Shown here piece by piece: positions 1 to 5,605 of a stretch of DNA of 6,530 nucleotides. Source of the stretch: Holophagae bacterium (GTDB lineage: Bacteria > Acidobacteriota > Thermoanaerobaculia > Thermoanaerobaculales > Sulfomarinibacteraceae); NCBI GenBank assembly GCA_030637505.1, contig DAOWGJ010000185.1, positions 1 through 6,530 on the forward strand, in the 5' to 3' direction. The position numbers and the translations under genes are program-made. Within the stretch, counting starts at the first letter, position 1, and each line of letters starts with the position of its first letter. The notes under the pieces were generated by a model, which was not told the DNA's origin, did not search any database, and saw nothing but the letters and a program-made list of their open reading frames with translations.

Positions 1-42
1 GAGGACTGGCTCGAGCAGTCCGAGTTCCTCGACGAGGAGTGA
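1..42 (+). CDS. C-terminal tail of an upstream gene (partial)
   Basis: Frame 1 reads EDWLEQSEFLDEE followed by TGA at 40-42. Nearly all third codon positions are G or C, matching the coding style of the other genes here. The other two plus-strand frames stay open past this point, to stops at about 100 and 90, but their peptides are Arg/Ser/Pro-rich and look non-coding. The tail is strongly acidic. Too little remains to identify a family, and the gene body lies left of the window. A small hairpin follows the stop codon by four bases. Its reality as a gene end rests only on codon style and the position of the stop. Confidence 0.5.
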   Translation, partial: EDWLEQSEFLDEE

Positions 43-46
43 GAAC

Positions 47-59
47 CCGGCGAAGCCGG
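47..59. other. Small GAA-triloop hairpin after the first stop codon
   Basis: CCGGC and GCCGG pair perfectly around a GAA loop, starting four bases after the TGA at 40-42. No T-run follows on the plus strand, so it is not a canonical intrinsic terminator. It could still end or protect the 3' end of the upstream transcript. Nearby, 73-80 (CCGGCCGG) and 95-104 (CTCAGCTGAG) are further short perfect palindromes of unknown meaning. Confidence 0.4.
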
Positions 60-128
60 AACCAAGAGGAGACCGGCCGGCCCGCCAGGTAGCTCTCAGC
101 TGAGTCAATTGCAAAAACCTGCAAAGCT

Positions 129-190
129 CGGCCAGGGATAAACCCTGGCCCTACGGTAGGTATTGTAGGGCCGGGGTTTATCCCCGGCCG
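129..190. repeat. Twin REP-like palindrome (inverted pair of GTAG-hairpins)
   Basis: Two 26-base arms (129-154 and 165-190) are inverted copies of each other with two differences and a 10-base centre. Each arm is itself a perfect hairpin. On the left, GGCCAGGG pairs with CCCTGGCC around ATAAA (130-150). On the right, GGCCGGGG pairs with CCCCGGCC around TTTAT (169-189). A GTAG tetranucleotide lies immediately 5' of each hairpin, read on the plus strand at 165-168 and on the minus strand at 154-151. A GTAG followed by a GC-rich hairpin is the known signature of REP elements handled by RAYT (TnpA-REP) Y1 transposases. The element sits between the upstream gene end and the transpeptidase stop codon. 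Only one copy lies in the window and no RAYT gene is present, so the REP assignment is by structure. Confidence 0.7.
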
Positions 191-246
191 CTTCCGACTT
201 GAAAGCGCCTAAGCTGATTGCCGTCAGCAATTAATCCTCTGGGTTT

Positions 247-263
247 GCTTCGCCATTCGAAGC
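247..263 (-). terminator. Stem-loop downstream of the L,D-transpeptidase gene
   Basis: GCTTCG (247-252) and CGAAGC (258-263) form a perfect 6-bp stem with a 5-base loop. It starts 18 bases past the transpeptidase stop codon on the minus strand. The downstream minus-strand sequence is AAACCCAGAGG, with no U-tract, so Rho-independent termination is doubtful. A second, weaker stem of 7 bp including one G-T pair (215-221 with 227-233) follows. It may simply be a 3'-end stabilising structure. Confidence 0.25.
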
Positions 264-280
264 CGCCCGAGGATCAGTCG

Positions 281-1951
281 CTAAGGCCCTTCGAGAGCCT
301 CCCGGGCGCCCTTCGGGGGTTTGACCAGGAACGGCTCGTCGAGACCCTCGATAATCTGTGCGTCTCGGTCGTACAGGTCCTTGCGGAAGAAGACGGTGCC
401 CTTCTGATTCGCCTCGGCGGTCCAGTAGAGCAGCATGACGGGCAGCGGCTTCTCGAGATTGACCCTGGTGTTCTTCTTCGAAGCGACGACCCGGTCGATC
501 CGCGCGCGATCCCAACCCTGGTCGTCGAGCAGCAGGCCGGCGAGGTCGAAGGGATTCTGGGTCCTGATGCACCCGTGACTGAAGGCGCGCTCGCTCCGTG
601 TGAAAAGGCCCTTGCTCGGTGTGTCGTGGAGGTAGACCATGTGCTTGTTCGGAAACATGAATTTGACCCGGCCCAGGGCGTTCCAAGGCCCGGGTTCTTG
701 TCGAATCATGTAGGAGAAACCCTTGGATGCCGTTGCCGGCCAGTCGATCGTCGAAGGGTCCACCACCTTGCCGGCCATGGTCACCACGCTCATGTTGTTG
801 CGGCGAAGATAATCGGGGTCACGCCGGATCGCCGGCAGGGTCTCCTTGCGAAGGATCCCGGGCGGGATGGTCCAGGTCGGGTTGAAGTCGAGGTAGCGCA
901 CAGTGTCCCTGAAGACCGGGGTCGCGTGGTAGGGCTTGCCGACTTGAACGCGGGTGCTCCAGATCTGCCTGCCCTCCTCGATGAGGTAAACGTGAAAACC
1001 GGCAATGTCGACGATCAGGTAGTCGTCCGGAAGATCGCGGAAGACCCAGCGCATTCGTTCAAGGTTGGCACGGATCTGGTCGATGCGGTCCTCCACCGGG
1101 ACGTTGAGCGCCTCGATGCTTCGAGGGCCGACCTTGCCGTCGGCATCGATGCCGTGGCGCATCTGGAAGTTCTTGGCTGCATTGTCGAGCCCTTCGTCGA
1201 ACAGAGCCCGATCGACCGGAGCGGGGCCGGAGAGATCGCCGGTGGCCCGAAGCCGTTCACGGAGGGTGGCGACTCGCGGACCGTTCGAACCGACCTTGAG
1301 CACCGGGCCCGCCGCCACCGTCGGCCAGCCTCCTTTCGCCAGAATCGAACGGTATTTTGCCAGGGCCGTCTGGAACCACCGGTAGATCTCATTCTGCGGG
1401 CCTGCCGTCGCGAGCGCCTTCGCCACGTTTCCCGTCTCCAGGACCTGATTGAAGACCTCGACCGGATCCTTTTCCGCGATCTTCCGGCTGAAGTTCCACG
1501 CCGGGTCGTAGTCCGCGGGATCGAGCTTGCCGAAGCGCAGAGTCACTGCAAGGCGGGCGAGGGCGTCGGTACACAAAATCTCGGAGTCGGCCGCAAACCC
1601 GGGATCGCTCGCCCGCCGCCCCGGGCTCAGCCGGGCTGCCAGTTGTCTGGCGTGGAAGTCGTCGGGGCTCAGGCCGTGATCCACAACGCGCAGGACCTGA
1701 TCCAAGAGCTCCCTCACCATCTCCGGATCCGTCCACGCCGGCTCGTACCCGCGCCGCTCGCAAAGCGCCGAAATCAGCGGCGCTGCCGCGATCGGCGCCC
1801 CGTCGACCACGGGATTTGGGATCGACGAAAGCTTTTTGACCCGATCTCGTAACGCCTCACGCACGGTCGACTGGGCCAAAGCGGTGGACGCGATCGTCAA
1901 GGCGACGATCAAAGTGAATATGAAAAGGTATGTGGTCTCTTTTTTTCTCAT
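281..1951 (-). CDS. Exported L,D-transpeptidase, YcbB/LdtD type (YkuD catalytic domain)
   Basis: A 556-residue periplasmic enzyme expected to form 3-3 (mDap-mDap) peptidoglycan cross-links by acyl transfer through a cysteine. Residues 1-26 are a clear signal peptide: basic MRKK, a hydrophobic core, then ALA before Gln27. This supports the ATG at 1951, although the ribosome site is weak. Residues about 50-205 match the LdtD scaffold domain. Residues about 215-285 are a PG_binding_1 domain, including GSNGPRVATLRERL and DGKVGPRSIEALN. Residues about 310-500 are YkuD. The catalytic motif is SHGCIR, with Cys461 and His459, plus His442 in VYLHDT. The LdtD-class lid segment lies at about 376-435, with IRQEPGPWNALG and FPNKH. 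All catalytic residues are present, and the length is near that of E. coli LdtD (615). The stop is TAG. The gene is divergent from the HD-GYP gene. The symbol is withheld because orthology to ldtD is not shown. An erfK/ybiS-type enzyme is less likely, since those lack the scaffold domain. Confidence 0.95.
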   Translation of the reverse strand: MRKKETTYLFIFTLIVALTIASTALAQSTVREALRDRVKKLSSIPNPVVDGAPIAAAPLISALCERRGYEPAWTDPEMVRELLDQVLRVVDHGLSPDDFHARQLAARLSPGRRASDPGFAADSEILCTDALARLAVTLRFGKLDPADYDPAWNFSRKIAEKDPVEVFNQVLETGNVAKALATAGPQNEIYRWFQTALAKYRSILAKGGWPTVAAGPVLKVGSNGPRVATLRERLRATGDLSGPAPVDRALFDEGLDNAAKNFQMRHGIDADGKVGPRSIEALNVPVEDRIDQIRANLERMRWVFRDLPDDYLIVDIAGFHVYLIEEGRQIWSTRVQVGKPYHATPVFRDTVRYLDFNPTWTIPPGILRKETLPAIRRDPDYLRRNNMSVVTMAGKVVDPSTIDWPATASKGFSYMIRQEPGPWNALGRVKFMFPNKHMVYLHDTPSKGLFTRSERAFSHGCIRTQNPFDLAGLLLDDQGWDRARIDRVVASKKNTRVNLEKPLPVMLLYWTAEANQKGTVFFRKDLYDRDAQIIEGLDEPFLVKPPKGAREALEGP

Positions 1952-2072
1952 CGTACGTTTTCCAATCCAGTCAGTATCCTCACAAAGCTAACATGTCGCG
2001 GCTATTTCCAATGCCTCACGTGGCCGCGTGTTATTGTCAATTGATAGGGTTCGTAATCAAGAAGGAGGCACC
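1952..2072. promoter_or_regulatory. Divergent intergenic region with a near-palindrome
   Basis: This 121-bp spacer must carry promoters or leaders for both the transpeptidase (minus) and HD-GYP (plus) genes. CACGTGGCCGCGTG at 2017-2030 is an imperfect palindrome (six of seven pairs match), the sort of symmetry used by dimeric regulators. TTTCCAAT occurs twice in direct orientation (1959-1966 and 2005-2012). No convincing -35/-10 pair at 16-18 bp spacing was found on either strand. TTGTCA at 2034-2039 has no matching -10 box at the right distance. The operator idea is inference only. Confidence 0.3.
2062..2068 (+). promoter_or_regulatory. Shine-Dalgarno AAGGAGG that decides the HD-GYP start
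   Basis: AAGGAGG lies four bases before TTG at 2073-2075. This is the only strong ribosome-binding site near the 5' end of the HD-GYP gene. The in-frame GTG at 2028 has no purine-rich site upstream. The in-frame GTG at 2118 and ATG at 2124 are 12 and 18 bases from the weak GAGAAGG (2099-2105). The four-base spacing is slightly short but workable. Confidence 0.7.
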
Positions 2073-5000
2073 TTGAGCGGGTTTTTCGGACGAAAATCGA
2101 GAAGGTATCCGCTTCACGTGACGATGTCGGCCGTGTTCACGACGCTGCTCGTCATCTTCGGAGTGGCCCTGATTTCCTTCAATTATGCCAAGGCTCGTTC
2201 GACGGCCTTCCTCGAAGCCGACCATCAGCTCGATCGCATCGCCGATCATCTCAGGATCAGCGTTTCCGATCTCTACGGACCCGCTCAAAATGTGGTTGAT
2301 CTGGCCTCGAGAATGAGGCTTTCCATAAATAATTCCGTCGAAGAGCGCCGACGGGAGATGCTGTCGTTGGCCGAGGCTCTTCGCGTACGCCGGGAGATCT
2401 CCTCGATCTTTGTGGGAAACGAAGACGGGGGCTTCTCACTGGTTCGTTCGCTTCAAGGCCGAGAGGCCGCTCGAGTCGCTCTCGACGCTCCGCCCGAAGC
2501 GCAGATCGCCCTCCAGATCATCGTCAGATCCGGGGACCACGAGGCTACGGAGATGCTGGATTTTTTCGATTCCGACGACCGCCTCGTTGAGCACAGGGAA
2601 ACGATTTGGAGTGCATTCGACCCGCGAGAGCGGGAGTGGTACCGCACTGCAATCAATAAAGAGAGACAGATCGCAACCAGCGCCTACGTTTTCTTCACCA
2701 CCCGCGAGGTCGGGGTAACGATCGCCCGGCGGCTTGCCGGCAGTGATGGGGTCGTCGGGGTTGACCTTGCCCTGTCCGACCTGTCGGCCGGCCTGGCCGA
2801 TCACTCCGTCACACCTTCCAGCCGCCTGGTGCTGCTCAATCGCTCGGGCTTGGTTTTCGCCTCCTCGGATCCTGGCTTTGCGCCCTTATTGGCCGACGAT
2901 CAGGGAACGGGCAAGGTCGAACTCCCCCACCTGTCGGAGCTGTCGGATCCCGTTTGCAACCGGCTCTCGGAGGTCATCGGAAATTCCCTGGAAATCGGGA
3001 AACATGAGTTCGATATCGGTGGGCGCATCTGGCTGGCGTCAATTTCGTCCCTGCCGGTTCGCGCCGGCGGATCGATCTCGCTGGTCGCGCTCCTGCCCCG
3101 CGATGAGCTCCTGGTCGATGCAATCCGTACTCGCAATCAGAGCCTGCTGATCTCTCTCCTGATGTTGGTCTTCACTATCGGCATCGCGCTCATTATTTCC
3201 CGCCACATATCTGGATCTCTGAGGATCTTGGCGATTGAAGCTGAGAACATTCGCGAACTCCGTTTCGATGCACCGATCACTGTGCATTCCCGGATACGTG
3301 AGGTCGCCGACCTTGCCGCAACCATGGAGGTAATGAAGGGGTCGATCCAGCAATTTCTCGCCATAAGCCACGCCCTCTCTGCCGAGAAGAGCCGCGACCG
3401 GCTTTTGGAGATGATCCTCGACGAGGCGCGCTCGGTGTGCCGGGCGGACGCCGGCGCGGTGCTTCTGCGGACGGACGACTGGCAGGGGCTTGAGGTCTCG
3501 ATCCTGCAAAATTCTCCGGTTGACGAGTTCTTTGGCGGCACGAAAGGCGGCAAGGCCCCATTCGGTGTCATTCCGTTGGGCGAAGGCCCCGACGACAGCG
3601 TGTCATTAACGATCGAAACGCGAACCGTAGGTGAAAGTGCGGTGATTCGGGTCGACGACATCACCAACCCCAAGTCACCGTCCAGTCTTGAGATTGTCAA
3701 ACGCCATTTCGATCGGGAGGGCGCACCCGCCACCACACTGCTTTCTGCGCCCCTGCAAACCCACGAAGGCGAGGTCATCGGTGTGCTCCAGCTGGTCAAC
3801 GCCCGCGGAATGGACGGTGGTCTCAGGCCGTTCACCGACGAGACAATCCCTTATATCGAGGCACTGTGCTCAGACGCCGCTGTCGCCCTGGATAACCGGC
3901 GGCTCCTCAAGGCGCACAAGGATTTGCTCGAGTCTTTCATCCACGTCTTGGCCGGCGCCATCGATGCCAAATCGCCCTACACACACGGTCACTGCCGGCG
4001 GGTCCCGGTCATCGCCCGGCTGTTGGCTGAAGCGGCACAAGAACAGCAGGAGGGGCCCTTCGAGGCCTTCCATCTGTCCGAGGACGAGTGGTACGAGCTC
4101 CATATCGCCAGCTGGTTGCACGACTGCGGCAAGGTCACCACCCCGGAGTACGTCGTCGACAAGGCGACCAAACTCGAGACCCTGGGAAATCGCATTCACG
4201 AAATCAGGACCCGGTTCGAGGTCTTGTGGCGGGATGCCGAGATCGAATACTTAAAGGAGAATACGACTGGGGCCGACGTGGGGATCCAGCGTCGGCTGGA
4301 CGAGAGGTTGGCCGAGCTGCGTGACGATTTCGAGTTCATATCACGCTGCAATCAAGCCGACGACCCACTCTCTGTCGAGGATGTTGAAAGAATCGGGCAC
4401 ATAGGCGCGCAGACCTGGTCTCGGCACTTTGACGACGGATTGGGCCTGTCACACGGCGAACGAAAGCTGCGCGCCGGAATTCCGGTGCAGGACCTGCCCG
4501 CCGTCGAGACTCTTCTGGCCGACAAGCCGGAACACCTCGTACCTCGTGAAGAGGGCCAACATCCATTCGGGGATCAACCGCATCAATTCAAGATGGATGT
4601 ACCCCAGCATCTCTATAACCGCGGGGAGCTCTACAATCTGAAGATTACACGAGGGACTTTGACCGAGGAAGAGCGGTTCAAGATTAACGAACACATCATT
4701 CAGACTCTACGAATGCTCGAACGATTGCCCTTCCCGCGCGAACTCAAACGAGTGCCCCAATGGGCCGGGACCCACCACGAAAAACTCGACGGAACCGGCT
4801 ACCCCTGCCGTCTCCGAGAAGAGGATCTGTCGATTCCGGAACGAATCATGGCGGTTGCCGATGTATTCGAGGCATTGACCGCAGCCGACCGGCCCTACAT
4901 GACTCCCAAAAGCCTCAGCAAAGCCATTTGGATCATGCGGTCGATGGCGGCATCGGGCCACCTCTGTCCGGAGGTCTTCGCCCTGTTCCTGACATCGGGC

Positions 5001-5093
5001 GTCTATCGCACCTACGCTGAGAAACACCTCCAGCCAGAGCAGCTCGATGAAATTGACGTCTCAGAGATCCTGGCCGGGTTGTCGGCCCCCTGA
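2073..5093 (+). CDS. Membrane Cache-HAMP-GAF-HD-GYP cyclic di-GMP phosphodiesterase
   Basis: A 1006-residue sensor enzyme predicted to hydrolyse c-di-GMP in response to a periplasmic signal. Numbering is from the TTG at 2073, chosen for its AAGGAGG site. The basic N-terminus (GRKSRR) precedes TM1 (about 16-39). A periplasmic dCache domain spans about 40-357, with the typical FDPREREWYRTA at 182-193. TM2 is about 357-379, HAMP about 377-430, and GAF about 440-609. The HD-GYP domain is about 615-985. Its metal ligands are intact: His640 (GHCRRV), His683-Asp684 and Lys687 (HDCGK), His874 (NEH), His901-His902 (HHEKLDGTGYP) and Asp930 (VADVFEAL). Tyr636 stands where some trinuclear-metal HD-GYPs have Glu, so a two-metal site is likely. 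About 155 residues (703-859) are inserted between the HD and GYP parts; canonical HD-GYPs have only a short linker there. There is no GGDEF, EAL or receiver domain. The gene stands alone, divergent from the transpeptidase. An in-frame GTG at 2028 would add 15 residues. The Cache ligand and any GAF ligand are unknown. Confidence 0.93.
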   Translation: MSGFFGRKSRRYPLHVTMSAVFTTLLVIFGVALISFNYAKARSTAFLEADHQLDRIADHLRISVSDLYGPAQNVVDLASRMRLSINNSVEERRREMLSLAEALRVRREISSIFVGNEDGGFSLVRSLQGREAARVALDAPPEAQIALQIIVRSGDHEATEMLDFFDSDDRLVEHRETIWSAFDPREREWYRTAINKERQIATSAYVFFTTREVGVTIARRLAGSDGVVGVDLALSDLSAGLADHSVTPSSRLVLLNRSGLVFASSDPGFAPLLADDQGTGKVELPHLSELSDPVCNRLSEVIGNSLEIGKHEFDIGGRIWLASISSLPVRAGGSISLVALLPRDELLVDAIRTRNQSLLISLLMLVFTIGIALIISRHISGSLRILAIEAENIRELRFDAPITVHSRIREVADLAATMEVMKGSIQQFLAISHALSAEKSRDRLLEMILDEARSVCRADAGAVLLRTDDWQGLEVSILQNSPVDEFFGGTKGGKAPFGVIPLGEGPDDSVSLTIETRTVGESAVIRVDDITNPKSPSSLEIVKRHFDREGAPATTLLSAPLQTHEGEVIGVLQLVNARGMDGGLRPFTDETIPYIEALCSDAAVALDNRRLLKAHKDLLESFIHVLAGAIDAKSPYTHGHCRRVPVIARLLAEAAQEQQEGPFEAFHLSEDEWYELHIASWLHDCGKVTTPEYVVDKATKLETLGNRIHEIRTRFEVLWRDAEIEYLKENTTGADVGIQRRLDERLAELRDDFEFISRCNQADDPLSVEDVERIGHIGAQTWSRHFDDGLGLSHGERKLRAGIPVQDLPAVETLLADKPEHLVPREEGQHPFGDQPHQFKMDVPQHLYNRGELYNLKITRGTLTEEERFKINEHIIQTLRMLERLPFPRELKRVPQWAGTHHEKLDGTGYPCRLREEDLSIPERIMAVADVFEALTAADRPYMTPKSLSKAIWIMRSMAASGHLCPEVFALFLTSGVYRTYAEKHLQPEQLDEIDVSEILAGLSAP

Positions 5094-5159
5094 ATAGGTA
5101 AGTCGGAGCCGGGACCAAAGAGTCCAGCCTCCGAGGCGAGCTTTCCCCTGAGTCCGTCG

Positions 5160-5204
5160 GAATTTCACCACAGAGACACAGAGGCCACAGAGGAACACAG
5201 AGGG
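5160..5204 (+). repeat. Left CACAGAG repeat arm
   Basis: Four exact CACAGAG units start at 5169, 5177, 5186 and 5196, so the spacing grows 8, 9, 10. GAATT (5160-5164) lies at the outer edge. The inverted partner at 5517-5559 repeats the GAATT edge and the 8 and 9 spacings. From memory, CACAGAG-type repeats recur in intergenic DNA of many environmental bacteria, often near unrelated genes. Their function is not established to my knowledge. Confidence 0.75.
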
Positions 5205-5234
5205 CAACCCAGGGGCGCTCCCGGCGTTCGCCCA

Positions 5235-5401
5235 CCCGCTTCGCGGGCTCATCAGAAGGCCGTCCATCGCCCTGGACGCAGGGCGTCCCATCGAAATACA
5301 GGCCTTCAGCACGCGGGCTTCGCCCGCTCGGGCGAACCAGTCCGGCGCATTAGGTTGGCATCAGGCGGTGTGCGCCGGAGCCCGTGGGCACGCGAAGCGT
5401 G
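5235..5401. other. Array of perfect hairpins between the repeat arms
   Basis: In order: CCCGC/GCGGG with a TTC loop (5235-5247); GAAGGCC/GGCCTTC (5255-5261 with 5301-5307), enclosing CGCCCTG/CAGGGCG (5268-5274 with 5279-5285); GCGGGC/GCCCGC with a TTC loop (5313-5327); TCCGGCGCA/TGCGCCGGA (5341-5349 with 5371-5379, 21-base loop); GCCC/GGGC (5380-5389); and CACGC/GCGTG with a GAA loop (5389-5401). Several have perfect mutually exclusive alternatives: 5261-5278 and 5274-5288 against 5268-5285, and 5319-5336 against 5313-5327. Such density suggests folded RNA or single-stranded DNA, or a cluster of REP-like units. All pairings were read directly from the sequence; function is unknown. Confidence 0.55.
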
Positions 5402-5407
5402 ATTGGG

Positions 5408-5459
5408 CAGAAGAGAGGCGGGTGACATGAGCTGGTTCTTGGAGCTCGTTTCTCTTCTG
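5408..5459 (+). other. Long stem-loop that pairs fully only as plus-strand RNA
   Basis: Bases 5408-5423 pair with 5444-5459 in 16 consecutive pairs, 12 Watson-Crick and 4 G-U, around a 20-base loop. On the minus strand the four G-U pairs become A-C mismatches. The first nine pairs (CAGAAGAGA with TCTCTTCTG) are perfect on both strands. A GCGGAC/GTCCGC hairpin with a GAA loop follows at 5466-5480, and a 4-bp CGAC/GTCG stem at 5498-5508. The strand bias makes transcription from the HD-GYP side plausible, as part of its 3' untranslated region or of a separate RNA. No promoter was identified. Confidence 0.45.
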
Positions 5460-5516
5460 ACCTCAGCGGACGAAGTCCGCGTACCGGGCGGGGCTGACGA
5501 CCCCGTCGGGACTCTC

Positions 5517-5559
5517 CTCCGTGTTTTTCTCTGTGTCCTCTGTGTCTCTGTGTTAATTC
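5517..5559 (-). repeat. Right CACAGAG repeat arm, inverted
   Basis: Read on the minus strand, exact CACAGAG units begin at 5552, 5544 and 5535. A degenerate CACGGAG begins at 5523, after a short A-run. The 8 and 9 spacings and the GAATT outer edge (5559-5555) match the left arm. The last spacing is 12 instead of 10. The arm is therefore an inverted, slightly diverged copy of 5160-5204, about 310 bases away. Confidence 0.75.
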
Positions 5560-5605
5560 TTTTCCGCAGAGTTCTGCCTCATTTATCGAGAGGGTTCGAG
5601 CTGAT

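Larger units (their letters stand above)
5094..5605. other. Gene-free convergent interval, repeat-bounded and hairpin-rich
   Basis: These 512 bases separate the stop codons of the HD-GYP gene (plus) and nhaA (minus). No credible protein gene is present. The frames that are open translate the CACAGAG repeat into Leu-Cys-Val-Ser runs and match no family I know. The interval holds an inverted repeat pair (5160-5204 and 5517-5559) and many perfect hairpins between the arms. It also holds a small stem, GCAGA/TCTGC (5566-5570 with 5573-5577), outside the right arm. Neither flanking gene has a clear hairpin plus T-run terminator, so the structured DNA itself may separate the two transcripts. The interval could also be an inserted non-autonomous element. 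Confidence 0.6.

Noticed and set aside
218..1852. A 544-codon open frame on the plus strand opposite the transpeptidase gene
   Set aside because: It is antisense to a gene with a full signal peptide, three recognised domains and intact catalytic residues. Its own translation is Arg/Pro/Val-rich with no family signature, which is common opposite GC-rich genes.
2034..2059. Sigma70-type promoter TTGTCA ... TAATCA for the HD-GYP gene
   Set aside because: The spacer is only 14 bases and the -10 match is poor. No better pair was found.
5169..5202. CRISPR-like or tandem-repeat array
   Set aside because: The units are only 7 bases with 1-3 base spacers, far too short for a CRISPR. The inverted partner arm also does not fit an array.
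5061..5312. Possible small minus-strand protein across the left repeat arm
   Set aside because: It translates the repeat (VFLCGLCVSVV) and the hairpins and overlaps the end of the HD-GYP gene in antisense. It has no recognisable domain.
5235..5516. Retron-like RNA or integron attC site
   Set aside because: No reverse transcriptase or integrase lies in the window, and I found no attC core sites (GTTRRRY type) or retron a1/a2 pair arranged as expected.
5566..5577. Intrinsic terminator for nhaA (GCAGA/TCTGC stem)
   Set aside because: The stem is 5 bp with a 2-base loop, and on the minus strand it is followed by GGAAAAG rather than a T-run.
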